DNA from: Moraxella porci DSM 25326 | Lineage (GTDB): Bacteria; Pseudomonadota; Gammaproteobacteria; Pseudomonadales; Moraxellaceae | DNA length: 64,000 nt | Direction of reading: 5' to 3' | NCBI RefSeq assembly: GCF_002014855.1 | Contig: NZ_MUYV01000001.1 | Location: 1-64,000, forward strand | In this document: positions 8,810-17,244 of the stretch, in pieces | How the letters are laid out: each line of letters starts with the position of its first letter | How positions within the stretch are numbered: position 1 is the first letter of the stretch | The notes under the pieces: model-generated | Databases searched by the model: none | Told to the model about the DNA's origin: nothing | The model's input: the letters and a program-made list of their open reading frames with translations, nothing else | Translations under genes and position numbers: made by a program

Positions 8810-9610
8810 TTGGCAAAGGATTGCGCATTGAAACCCATATCTCATATCAGCTCTGCCATCAGCCATCGACCATCGAACACCACTAAGCTTGCGGTGGCGC
8901 GATGGCTGCATCATCACAGCGCGCTGTGGCTGGCCAGATTTCGTCACGGCTGTGTGATCTGCGCCCAGTCTCATCATGGCAGCTCGATGCTCGATTTGAT
9001 ATGTGAGCATTGCCAATCACTCATCCCACTGCTGCCGCCGATTGTCAAGATTCCCCTAAGTCCATCCTTGCCATCAGATATGGCATCAAGTCATGTGCGC
9101 TTATTTTCGCTTAGCTATTATCAATATCCGATGAACCACTTGATCCAAAATTTTAAAGATCATGAGAATCTGCACGCATTATTGGCACTATATGCAGTAC
9201 TTGCAAAACTGCCCAAACCCGTCGGATGCACCGCCAAAGACACGGTGATTTTACCGATACCGACGACGAGCAGTCGCATCCGTGCGCGCGGCTTTAATCC
9301 TGTGTTGATTTTGGCAAAATTCTTATCATGGCACTGGCAGCTGCCATTGTGGCAGGGGCTGGCGCGTCATGATGGCGTGCGCCATCAGCGAGGACTTAAT
9401 CGCAGTGAGCGACTGGCCAACACCCAATCGGATTTTTACTTGACTAGCGCTGTACCGACACGGCAGGTGATTATTTTTGATGATGTGGTGACGACAGGAT
9501 CAACTGTGGCAAGTGCAGCCAGACTACTAATTAGTAACGCACCAAAGCTGCGCATCATCTCTGTCTGTCTGGCGCATGGTAGCGCGGATTTTGGGCTTGA
9601 TCGTGCATGA
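8810..9610 (+). CDS. comF: ComF-family competence protein (phosphoribosyltransferase-like)
   Basis: ComF proteins are needed for uptake of transforming DNA as single strands. The sequence has an N-terminal zinc-finger-like pair CVIC...CEHC and a C-terminal type I phosphoribosyltransferase motif VIIFDDVVTTGSTV. RARGFNP and RHQRGLNRSER in between are typical of the family. No ATG exists before the cysteine pair. The coordinates given use a TTG at 8810; a GTG at 8894 would put the first Cys at residue 20 and is an equally good start. The last 4 bp overlap pilV (ATGA), so competence and pilus genes are translationally coupled. Confidence 0.88.
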   Translation: MAKDCALKPISHISSAISHRPSNTTKLAVARWLHHHSALWLARFRHGCVICAQSHHGSSMLDLICEHCQSLIPLLPPIVKIPLSPSLPSDMASSHVRLFSLSYYQYPMNHLIQNFKDHENLHALLALYAVLAKLPKPVGCTAKDTVILPIPTTSSRIRARGFNPVLILAKFLSWHWQLPLWQGLARHDGVRHQRGLNRSERLANTQSDFYLTSAVPTRQVIIFDDVVTTGSTVASAARLLISNAPKLRIISVCLAHGSADFGLDRA

Positions 9611-10152
9611 GTAAGACACTGTATAGGCATCATGGCGTGGACGAGCGCGGTTTTGGCTTGATTGAGGCTTTGGTGGCCTTGTTGTTATTGTCGATCGTGG
9701 CGATGGGTTTTTTATCGGTGCAAGGCAGGCTTATGATTACAAGCACTGATGCTGCATTTCACACCCAAGCGATACAGCTGATGAGCAATGATTATCATGC
9801 CATTCGATCGTTCTCATCCAGCCAAAAAGACAGCTATGCACAGACACTAAGACAAATCGCCCAATCGGCAGATGGCGGTATCGAGGCTTATCAGCGCACA
9901 GCCAATGCAGCGATCATTCACTGTTATCAGGGCTGCACACCTCAAGAGATGGCACGAAGTTTGGCGATCCGTTCGGCGCAGTCGGCTGGCAGATCGAAGA
10001 TCGTTTTATCAGTCACGACTTGTGCGACAGGGCGCTGTTGGGTGGCGGCATGGGGTGATCAAGCCAGTGGCCTACTGAATAACTGCCCGCATCTGATGGT
10101 AAGAGCTGTCAATGATAAACTTAACAACTGCATCATGATGGGTGGGCTGTGA
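9607..10152 (+). CDS. pilV: Type IV pilus minor pilin PilV
   Basis: This is a prepilin-like minor pilin, probably part of the priming complex that starts pilus assembly. A short basic leader ends in RG, followed by FGLIEALVALLLLSIVAMG: PilD would cleave after Gly and leave Phe at +1, with Glu at +5. The globular part holds several cysteines (CYQGC, CATGRC), consistent with disulfides in the C-terminal domain. It overlaps comF by 4 nt (ATGA) and pilW by 4 nt (GTGA). The assignment to PilV rests on position 1 of the pilV-W-X series and on the prepilin sequence. Confidence 0.85.
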   Translation: MSKTLYRHHGVDERGFGLIEALVALLLLSIVAMGFLSVQGRLMITSTDAAFHTQAIQLMSNDYHAIRSFSSSQKDSYAQTLRQIAQSADGGIEAYQRTANAAIIHCYQGCTPQEMARSLAIRSAQSAGRSKIVLSVTTCATGRCWVAAWGDQASGLLNNCPHLMVRAVNDKLNNCIMMGGL

Positions 10153-11108
10153 GACAAGTTCATACACAGCAGGGCATGAGTCTGATGGAGCTGGCGGTGG
10201 CGCTGCTGGTGAGCGCTTTGGTGGTGCTGTTGGCGGTTGGATTTTATGCCCAATCAGCAAAAACGACGCTACAAGCACAGTCGATGGCTGTGATGATCGA
10301 CCAGCATATTTATGGCGTGGCAAGCCTGAATGAGCAGCTTAGACTGGCAGGTCTGGGCATGACATCACAGCCACAGGCGCTGCTGTGGGATCGCGAGCAG
10401 TTGCATGGCTTGACAGGCATCGATACCAAGCATCTGTCCAGTGCTGGCAGACATCCGAGTAATCTTACCATCGCCTCTGATCAGCTCACCGTGCGTTATG
10501 TGGCGCCTGCTGACATGCTTGACTGTGAAGGCAGCGTGGCCTTAGGCCCTCGGCGTGCGCGTTTGACCAATGGTCAGATGGCGCTGATTGATGGGCAAGT
10601 GGTGATCGAGCGGTATTTTGTCAATAAAGAGGCTGATGGCTCGTTGGCACTGCGTTGTGATGCGGCGCGCTATGTCACCGATGAGATCGAGCGAGACAGT
10701 ACTCGTGATCGACGCGGACTTGGCAGTGCTTATACCAGTGCCATTATCGATCGCGCTGTGACGGATAGAGGCGTGCGCCGTGCCAATCAGGTTCGTGGTC
10801 TTGGCGATCAAGGAGAGCTGATGCTCTCTGAGATTGAGGGATTTTGGGTGCGCTGGATCGGCCAGCAGGCGCAATCTGTACAGGTTGGGCGCATGGATGA
10901 GGTGCAGTCTGAGATGCTTATTGATGGTGTGCAGATTGCCATCTTGGCGCAAGAGTTATCAGATGCAAATGCCGAAAACAATGTGCCAATATTTGACCAG
11001 CGGCTGTCATTAACAGATGATAAACCGCGCAAGCTATATCAGCTGCAGATCAGCTTTGTTAATGCTGGCACCTTGAGTGCAACTGACTTAAGCTTGCCTG
11101 CGGAGTGA
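10149..11108 (+). CDS. pilW: Type IV pilus minor pilin PilW
   Basis: PilW is a minor pilin needed for pilus initiation. A class III leader is cut after QQG, giving MSLMELAVALLVSALVVLLAV with Glu at +5. The 319-aa length fits PilW, and the body contains LDCEG and a DRRGLGSAYTSAI region resembling other PilW proteins. The start is a GTG inside the GTGA overlap with pilV; no better ATG is near. It ends in a TGATG-type overlap with pilX. Confidence 0.86.
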   Translation: MRQVHTQQGMSLMELAVALLVSALVVLLAVGFYAQSAKTTLQAQSMAVMIDQHIYGVASLNEQLRLAGLGMTSQPQALLWDREQLHGLTGIDTKHLSSAGRHPSNLTIASDQLTVRYVAPADMLDCEGSVALGPRRARLTNGQMALIDGQVVIERYFVNKEADGSLALRCDAARYVTDEIERDSTRDRRGLGSAYTSAIIDRAVTDRGVRRANQVRGLGDQGELMLSEIEGFWVRWIGQQAQSVQVGRMDEVQSEMLIDGVQIAILAQELSDANAENNVPIFDQRLSLTDDKPRKLYQLQISFVNAGTLSATDLSLPAE

Positions 11109-11881
11109 TGCTGATGACCAAGCTTTTTGGATGCAGCCATCGACAGCCATCAGCCCAAGCAGGCTTTGTCCTATTGATGGTGCTGGTGGTGATCTTGCTG
11201 ATCAGCGGTGCCACTGTGCTGCTACTCAACCAAAATGCTGTGGATGCACGCAGCGCCATCTATCATCATGAGCAGCAATCCTTATACGCCGCTGCCGATA
11301 CAGCGCTGGCATCCAGTTGGCAGCAGTCTGAGCATGAGTTATCAACGATGATCACCGATCGACCTGATGGCTGGCTGACAATGCTGATCAACTCTCAGCC
11401 CGAAAGTCATTATCCCATGGTCAAAAGCTGCGATGGCTGGCGCAGTTTTGGTGTCGGCATCAGTGATGGCCATCATGACTTACCCAAGACAGACTGTCCA
11501 GCGTACAGTCTAGGCTATGTGTGGCAGGCGGCCTATGCGCTGCCTGTGGGTGAGGATCATTATTTACATCATCTGACCAAGGCTAATGATGCCATGCACG
11601 CCAAAGCAGCTGATGAATCACACAAAGTATTAGCCCGGCATCGTCATGTTTTGATGTATGGCATTGCAGCGCAGCATAGGGCGGCAGCCGAGCCTTGTTT
11701 GGGTGAGTCACTGCTGCATGCTCACATCACCAGCTGTCTGATTGATCAGGGAGTACGGTATAAATTGGTTGCTGCTGAATGGCTGGTATCGGTTTATCAA
11801 CATGATTCTGCAGAAGTTGACAGCATCACCGCGTCAGTCATCAAACTTAGAACCTATGATCTGCGCAATGTGCGTGAATAA
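11108..11881 (+). CDS. pilX: Type IV pilus minor pilin PilX
   Basis: This is the third minor pilin of the cluster. The helix after AQAG reads FVLLMVLVVILLISGATVLLL. Position +5 after the predicted PilD site is Met, not Glu, which is the pattern of PilX/GspK-like proteins thought to cap the tip. ATG 11108 overlaps the pilW stop (TGATG); a GTG one codon earlier (11105) is possible. Cysteine pairs in the C-terminal half fit the family. The cluster stops here: neither pilY1 nor a pilE-type pilin gene follows in this window. Confidence 0.83.
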   Translation: MLMTKLFGCSHRQPSAQAGFVLLMVLVVILLISGATVLLLNQNAVDARSAIYHHEQQSLYAAADTALASSWQQSEHELSTMITDRPDGWLTMLINSQPESHYPMVKSCDGWRSFGVGISDGHHDLPKTDCPAYSLGYVWQAAYALPVGEDHYLHHLTKANDAMHAKAADESHKVLARHRHVLMYGIAAQHRAAAEPCLGESLLHAHITSCLIDQGVRYKLVAAEWLVSVYQHDSAEVDSITASVIKLRTYDLRNVRE

Positions 11882-12212
11882 AAAGACTGCATCAGCTGAT
11901 AATGAGCCAATCAGTCACAAAAAACTGTGGCAAGCAGTGAAAAATTGGCAGAGTTATGATAGAATAGGCGGAATTTTTGTGGTGTCGTGGTTGGTATTGA
12001 TAAATTGTAAAAAATTGTAACAATGCTAACAACTTTCTGTCTGGTCACGCAAAGGTTGTACAATTCTCAACCATTGTTTACACAAAGACATATAAACACC
12101 ATAAAAACGGGGGTGACATTACACGAGAAATCGTATTAAAATGTAACCATCAATAACAAGATGTACTTGGATGCAGTTTTGGGTTTGGGTACATCGCTTT
12201 TAGGAGAAAGCT
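11882..12212 (+). promoter_or_regulatory. 331-bp gap holding the promoter and leader of the CarO-like gene
   Basis: No convincing gene is present. Near its end, GTGACA (12113-12118) and TAAAAT (12137-12142) are 18 bp apart and would start a leader of about 60 nt. A strong AGGAG ribosome site sits 8 nt before the ATG at 12213. The first half is AT-rich with repeated AAATTGTAA words but no hairpin with a T-run, so termination of the pil operon is not obvious. Confidence 0.45.
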
Positions 12213-12962
12213 ATGAAAGCTGTAAAACTATCTGTAGTTTCTGCTGCAGTTCTACTATCTACTTCTGCGATGGCAAATGTTGTGACTGACACAGGTGCAG
12301 CGGTTGTTGATGGTACTCGTACCATTTTCAGCACCTTGGTTAAGCCAGCGGCGGTAAGCGCTGAAGTTGGTACTTTGGGTTATGGTGCGAACATTGCTTG
12401 GGCAGTGAACGACACTGTTGAGCTACAAGCTGGTTGGGCTGGTGGCGACATCGCTGAAGCTGTAAACGACAACTTTGACGCTAACGGCGTAAACTATCAA
12501 GTTGAAACTGATTTTTCTAACCCATACCTAGGCGTTCAAATGCGTCCTGCTGCAAACTGGTTCACTGTTGGCGCTGGTATCATCGTACCTGACAACGATA
12601 TCCAAGTTCGTTCTAACCCTGTTGACAGCACCAATGGCGCTATCTATCGTATCGGTGGTCAAGATGTATCTGCTAAAGCTTTGGGTACACTTGAAGGTAC
12701 TGTTGAGCATCGCAACAAACTTGCTCCTTACATGACTGTTGGCTTCCGTCCAAACCTACACAACAACTGGGGTGTGTTTGGTGAGCTAGGTGCAGCATAT
12801 CTAGGTAAAACTGATGCGACTGTTACCGCTGTAAATGGTGATGGCACTTTGTCACCAACTGCTCAAAAAGCTTACGCTGAACAAGCTGAACGCGATATCG
12901 AAGGCGAAGATTACGCGCGTTGGTTCCCAATCGCTAAAGTTGGTGTAACTTACCGCTTCTAA
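12213..12962 (+). CDS. CarO-like outer membrane beta-barrel protein
   Basis: The 249-aa exported protein has a signal peptide ending AMA (about residue 21) and a C-terminal strand ending in Tyr-Arg-Phe, the outer-membrane signature recognised by BamA. The patterns EVGTLGYGANIAW, LQAGWAGGDI, KLAPYMTVGF, NNWGVFGELGAAYLG and WFPIAKVGV match my memory of Acinetobacter CarO, an 8-stranded barrel linked to uptake of basic amino acids and carbapenems. Codon use differs from neighbours (many GCT, GTA, AAC), which suggests high expression. Substrate and permeability are not shown by the sequence. Confidence 0.75.
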   Translation: MKAVKLSVVSAAVLLSTSAMANVVTDTGAAVVDGTRTIFSTLVKPAAVSAEVGTLGYGANIAWAVNDTVELQAGWAGGDIAEAVNDNFDANGVNYQVETDFSNPYLGVQMRPAANWFTVGAGIIVPDNDIQVRSNPVDSTNGAIYRIGGQDVSAKALGTLEGTVEHRNKLAPYMTVGFRPNLHNNWGVFGELGAAYLGKTDATVTAVNGDGTLSPTAQKAYAEQAERDIEGEDYARWFPIAKVGVTYRF

Positions 12963-12963
12963 T

Positions 12964-12978
12964 CACGATCTGATCGTG
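12964..12978. repeat. Perfect 15-bp palindrome just after the CarO-like gene
   Basis: CACGATC-T-GATCGTG begins 2 bp after the stop codon and directly precedes the terminator hairpin. It may protect the 3' end of an abundant mRNA. Confidence 0.5.
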
Positions 12979-12982
12979 AACA

Positions 12983-13016
12983 AAACGATGCTACTTGTGT
13001 GGCATCGTTTTTTTTT
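12983..13016 (+). terminator. Intrinsic terminator of the CarO-like gene
   Basis: The arms AACGATGCTAC and GTGGCATCGTT (one mismatch) close a TTGT loop and run into eight or more T residues. Confidence 0.88.
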
Positions 13017-13068
13017 GTGGGTGATTGTATTGACTTCTTATCAAAATCCAAGCCATCCAAAATCCGCC

Positions 13069-13641
13069 TTAAGCATCCAACCGAAAAATTGCTGATAACT
13101 GTAGGCTTGGATGAATAAAGGCTTGATGGCCATTACTTAGCTTTATTTGACCGCTATGAGTTGGACTAATGTCGATCACATATTGTCCAAAGTCCACACC
13201 CATGCCTTGTGTGAGTGTACCGCCATGTAGCTTAATCCAAGCTTCTTTTAATTGCCAGAGGATTTGCCGATAGATGGCTTGGGTGTCTGATGGATAAGAG
13301 TACAGGATTAAATTTTCATGTTGACCAAAAAATCGTTGTGCCACCGCTTGAGAAATCACTCGAGTCTCGACATCGATGCCGCACGGATAGGGGCTGATGA
13401 TCAGTGCCACGCAGTCTTGGGAGTGACTAAAGCTGACAAAGCTATGATAGCCATTTGCCATCAGCCGATAAGGAAAACTGCTTTCATCTAATATTGCTTG
13501 TTGATCAAAATGTGTCAGTACAACATCGAGCAAAGCACGCACAGCCTTAGATTGCAATGACTGATCGGCGCCTGTCATCCGTGCATGTGCGATGATGGCA
13601 GATCCGATTGAATGTATCCAAGGCGTATGAATGATCGACAT
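13069..13641 (-). CDS. 4'-phosphopantetheinyl transferase (Sfp/AcpT type)
   Basis: This enzyme transfers the phosphopantetheine arm of CoA to a carrier-protein serine. The two signature motifs are visible: CGIDVE at about residues 87-92 (magnesium-binding Asp/Glu) and WQLKEAWIKLHG at about residues 129-140 (Trp-x3-Glu-Ala-x2-Lys). FVSFSHS upstream corresponds to the conserved Ser-His strand. At 190 aa it is a little short for the Sfp class. No carrier protein, NRPS or siderophore gene is nearby, so its target is unknown; fatty-acid ACP is the default possibility. Confidence 0.85.
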   Translation of the reverse strand: MSIIHTPWIHSIGSAIIAHARMTGADQSLQSKAVRALLDVVLTHFDQQAILDESSFPYRLMANGYHSFVSFSHSQDCVALIISPYPCGIDVETRVISQAVAQRFFGQHENLILYSYPSDTQAIYRQILWQLKEAWIKLHGGTLTQGMGVDFGQYVIDISPTHSGQIKLSNGHQAFIHPSLQLSAIFRLDA

Positions 13642-13674
13642 GATGTAACGATGGCTAGGTGATATTTGGGTAAT

Positions 13675-13704
13675 AAAAAAAGCCCAAATAACTTTGAGCT
13701 TTTT
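13675..13704 (-). terminator. Intrinsic terminator of pal
   Basis: Read on the minus strand, AAGCTCAAA and TTTGGGCTT pair (one G-U) around GTTA and are followed by seven T residues, 14 bp after the pal stop. Confidence 0.85.
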
Positions 13705-13717
13705 ACAGAGGTCTTAA

Positions 13718-14230
13718 TTAGTAAGATAATTCAGCACGGCGGTTTTGTGACCATGCTTCTTCACCAGTACCTGTGGCGACTGGACGCTCTTCACCAAAGC
13801 TTACAATCTCAACATTGGCTTGATTGACGCCTTTACCAAGCAGATAGCTACGCACCGCAGCAGCACGACGCTCGCCCAGTGACATATTATACTCACGGCT
13901 GCCACGCTCATCAGTATGGCCAGCGACCAGTACGCGTGCCGTCTGATTGGCACTCAAAAACTGTGCTTGGGTATCCAAGATGGCAGCGGCTTCTGGCTTG
14001 ATGACATCAGAATCAAAATCAAAATGCACCAAGCTTGGCAGATTGGCAGCAGCGGCCTTGATGGCATCGCTGTTAGCCACCAAAGGAGCATTGGCGTTAT
14101 ATACAGGACCAGTGTAGCCAGTCGGTGCATTTGGCGCGACCACAACGCCGCCAGATTTGCTGGCACAGCCTGTGGTGATGGTCAAAGCAGCCAATACAGC
14201 AGAGGCGATGGTAAGCTTAAGATGTGACAT
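13718..14230 (-). CDS. pal: Peptidoglycan-associated lipoprotein Pal (OmpA-like)
   Basis: Pal anchors the outer membrane to peptidoglycan and works with Tol proteins during cell constriction. The chosen ATG (14230) follows an AGGTG ribosome site and begins a 21-residue signal ending in the lipobox TTGC; an upstream in-frame ATG (14272) lacks such a site. Residues 60-170 form the OmpA domain: VHFDFDSDVIKPEA, VAGHTDERGSREYNMSLGERRA and GEERPVA...WSQNRRAEL, including the Asp and Arg that bind diaminopimelate. The tolB/tolA genes are not in the window; the gene appears monocistronic. Confidence 0.95.
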   Translation of the reverse strand: MSHLKLTIASAVLAALTITTGCASKSGGVVVAPNAPTGYTGPVYNANAPLVANSDAIKAAAANLPSLVHFDFDSDVIKPEAAAILDTQAQFLSANQTARVLVAGHTDERGSREYNMSLGERRAAAVRSYLLGKGVNQANVEIVSFGEERPVATGTGEEAWSQNRRAELSY

Positions 14231-14266
14231 AAGAACACCTTTATTTGTAATTATCTGATATGAATG

Positions 14267-14282
14267 ATGCAAATATTTGCAT
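14267..14282. promoter_or_regulatory. Perfect 16-bp palindrome upstream of pal
   Basis: ATGCAAATATTTGCAT is self-complementary over all 16 bases. It lies 37 bp before the pal start, between the coding sequence and a TATAGT -10-like element on the minus strand. It could bind a dimeric regulator. Confidence 0.45.
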
Positions 14283-14518
14283 GGATGTGACTATAATGAC
14301 AAATTTACAACAATTTTACAAGAACTTTTTGCATTCATTTTTCAAATTATTACGCTAAGTGAAACAAATTACTGTGCATAAAATGATGGATCATTAGTAC
14401 AATGCCTGATGCGATAAAATGATAAGCGATACAGCCATCAAACATGGAGATGCTTTCATTCGTACTTGATTTTTGGTAGTATGATGCGTAATTTTTATTT
14501 GATCAGTTGAGTAATGTG

Positions 14519-17092
14519 ATGACAAACCAACAACCCACCAAAATTTATCTAAAAGATTATACGCCACCAAGCTTTGATGTCACAAAAGTGGATTTGGACA
14601 TTCAGCTATTTGACGAGTATGCCACGGTATATAGCAAGCTTTTGATGCATCGCCGATATGATGGCAAGCTTGTGCTGCTTGGTCGATCGCTTGAGTTACA
14701 AAGTATCTGTGTGAATGGCAAGTCGTTGTCAGCAGATGAGTACACGCTCGATGACGAAAGTCTGACACTGCATGATGCCGCCGATGAGTTGACCATTGAG
14801 ACGGTGGTGCGTATCACGCCACAGACCAACACCACGCTTGAGGGCTTATATCAATCAGGTCAAGGTGATGAGCTGATGTTTGTGACGCAGTGTGAGCCTG
14901 AAGGGTTTCGTAAGATTACCTATTTTCCTGACCGTCCTGATGTCTTGACGGAGTACACCACGCGGCTTGAAGCACCCAAGCGTTTTAAGACCTTGCTTGC
15001 TAATGGCAACCTGATCGAATCGGGTGATGTTGGTGATGATCGCCACTTTACCATTTGGCATGATCCCACCAAAAAACCAAGCTATCTATTCGCTGCTGTC
15101 ATCGCCAATTTGGAAGTGCTCAGTGACAGCTACACCACCATCGAGGGTCGTGATGTCTTATTAGAAGTATATGCATCGGCGCATGATATTGATAAATGCC
15201 ATGTCGGTATGCAGGCACTCAAAGACGCGATGAAATGGGATGAGGATAATTATGGTCGTGCTTATGACCTTGACCGCTATATGATCGTTGCGACCAGTCA
15301 GTTTAATATGGGGGCGATGGAAAACAAGGGTCTGAATATCTTTAACACAAGCTGTGTGCTATCAAGTCCAGAGACGACAAGTGATGAGCGCAGTTTTAAT
15401 GTCAAATCAGTGATTGCTCATGAGTATTTTCACAACTGGACAGGCAACCGCATTACCTGCCGTGACTGGTTTCAGCTGTGCCTAAAAGAAGGCTTTACGG
15501 TATTTCGTGACCAAAGTTTCTCAGGGGATTTTCGCTCAAAAGCGGTTCAGCGTATCGAAGATGTCGCATTGCTACGCTCAGCACAGTTTGCCGAAGATGC
15601 AGGTACATTGGCACACCCTGTCCGACCAGAGAGTTTTGTTGAGATTAACAATTTTTACACCATGACCATCTATGAAAAAGGTGCAGAAATTGTGCGTATG
15701 CTTGCCAATTTATTGGGTAAAGAAAAATTCCGCCAAGGCACCGATGAATATTTTCGCCGATATGACGGCATGGCGGTGACGGTTGAAGATTTCTTGTCTG
15801 CTTTGTCTGTCGCTGATGAGCGAGTGTCGCTATTTATGCCTTGGTATCGTCAGCCGGGTACACCTGTGCTGTCAGGCTCATCACGCATTGATGGTGACAC
15901 AGTGGTGGTGAGTCTTGCCCAAGTCACTCGCCATGTGCCAAATTATGATGCGCCGATTGCACTGCCTATCCCTGTGGATACAGCGATTTTTGATAGTGTG
16001 ACAGGTGAGATGCTGGCAAGTCAGATGCTACTATTGACCAAAGATCAAGATGAATTTGTCTTTGATGGTATCCAGCTAAGTGACGGTGCGCACCCTGTGG
16101 TGTCGGTGCTGCGTAATTTTTCCGCACCTGTGAAGCTTGACTTTAATTATACGGATGAAGATTTGGCACGCCTAGTGGCATTTGAGACCGAAGGCTTTAA
16201 CCAATGGCAGGCCCTGCAAACTTTGGTGAATCGTTGGTTGTTTGGCAATAGCGATGATGCTGCCATCTTGACCGATGCACTAAAAACCGCTGTCACCAAG
16301 CTCAAAGACACTGATCCGATGCTGGCTGCGCGTCTATTTGATTTGCCAAGCGAAAAAGAGCTTGCGATGGCGTATGATACTGACTATGACCCTGTGGCGG
16401 TCAAGGCACGCCGTGATAAGCTCAAAGCGCTGATTGCACAGGCATTGTCTGATGTGGTATCGGATTGGTATGCATCACTTGGTAATGAAGTTTATGCCGA
16501 TACGCCTGATGCTCGTGGTCGTCGCCTGCTAAAAAATGTCCTACTTGACTTATCATTGACGGCAGGCGTGGACGGTGCGGATGCTTTGGCGTATGAGCAG
16601 TACAAAAACGCATCATGTATGAGTGAACGATTGGGTGCATTGATAGCGATTATTCATCATAATCTTGAACAAAAACAAACGTTTATCGATGATTTTTATA
16701 GTCGATTTAGCGATGAAGATTTGGTGATTGATACTTGGCTTGCTGCCCAAACATCAGCAAGCCATACCAGTATTGATGAGATTGCAGGCTTGATGGCTCG
16801 TGATGATTTTGATTGGAATACACCAAACCGTGTGCGTGCTGTGCTTAGTACTTTGGCAGCAAAGCCTGTGCAGCTATGGAGCGAAGCGGGTGTAGCACTG
16901 TGTCTATCAGCAGTTGAGCGGCTCGATGGCAGTAATCCGCTCATGGCGGCTCGACTATTGACAGCTTTAGCTCGTTGGCAGACATTGTCAAGCGAACCAA
17001 AAGTTGTGATTAAACAAAAACTTGAAAGCTTACAAACCAAAGCCAAATCCAAAAATGTCCTTGAGTTTTTGGGCAATATGCTAAACGGCTGA
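14519..17092 (+). CDS. pepN: Aminopeptidase N (M1 metallopeptidase)
   Basis: This is a cytoplasmic zinc aminopeptidase that removes N-terminal residues from peptides late in protein turnover. The M1 exopeptidase motif GAMEN is at residues 265-269 and the zinc site HEYFH at 301-305 with the third ligand Glu324, offset by 4 from E. coli PepN. At 857 aa it is close to the E. coli length of 870. I chose ATG 14519; TTG 14507 and GTG 14516 lie in frame just upstream. It is a single-gene unit with its own terminator. Confidence 0.96.
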   Translation: MTNQQPTKIYLKDYTPPSFDVTKVDLDIQLFDEYATVYSKLLMHRRYDGKLVLLGRSLELQSICVNGKSLSADEYTLDDESLTLHDAADELTIETVVRITPQTNTTLEGLYQSGQGDELMFVTQCEPEGFRKITYFPDRPDVLTEYTTRLEAPKRFKTLLANGNLIESGDVGDDRHFTIWHDPTKKPSYLFAAVIANLEVLSDSYTTIEGRDVLLEVYASAHDIDKCHVGMQALKDAMKWDEDNYGRAYDLDRYMIVATSQFNMGAMENKGLNIFNTSCVLSSPETTSDERSFNVKSVIAHEYFHNWTGNRITCRDWFQLCLKEGFTVFRDQSFSGDFRSKAVQRIEDVALLRSAQFAEDAGTLAHPVRPESFVEINNFYTMTIYEKGAEIVRMLANLLGKEKFRQGTDEYFRRYDGMAVTVEDFLSALSVADERVSLFMPWYRQPGTPVLSGSSRIDGDTVVVSLAQVTRHVPNYDAPIALPIPVDTAIFDSVTGEMLASQMLLLTKDQDEFVFDGIQLSDGAHPVVSVLRNFSAPVKLDFNYTDEDLARLVAFETEGFNQWQALQTLVNRWLFGNSDDAAILTDALKTAVTKLKDTDPMLAARLFDLPSEKELAMAYDTDYDPVAVKARRDKLKALIAQALSDVVSDWYASLGNEVYADTPDARGRRLLKNVLLDLSLTAGVDGADALAYEQYKNASCMSERLGALIAIIHHNLEQKQTFIDDFYSRFSDEDLVIDTWLAAQTSASHTSIDEIAGLMARDDFDWNTPNRVRAVLSTLAAKPVQLWSEAGVALCLSAVERLDGSNPLMAARLLTALARWQTLSSEPKVVIKQKLESLQTKAKSKNVLEFLGNMLNG

Positions 17093-17113
17093 TATCGGGT
17101 TTGTGACCCAAAT

Positions 17114-17141
17114 AAAGACAGGTGTATGCCTGTCTTTTTTT
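17114..17141 (+). terminator. Intrinsic terminator of pepN (copy 1 of a duplicated hairpin)
   Basis: A perfect 8-bp stem AAGACAGG/CCTGTCTT around TGTATG leads into a run of T residues. The same stem recurs after the next gene. Confidence 0.92.
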
Positions 17142-17244
17142 ATCGTTTATTTGCTTTTGTGTCGTGGATGATTGTTGTTAATTATAAAAAGTGTTATAAT
17201 GATTTATTTATTAAACAACTGATTAAAACAATGATGGGTATCTG

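Noticed and set aside
11742..12020. 92-codon plus-strand frame bridging the pilX end and the following gap
   Set aside because: Most of it overlaps pilX in another frame and it has no family signal or ribosome site; the remainder is AT-rich intergenic DNA.
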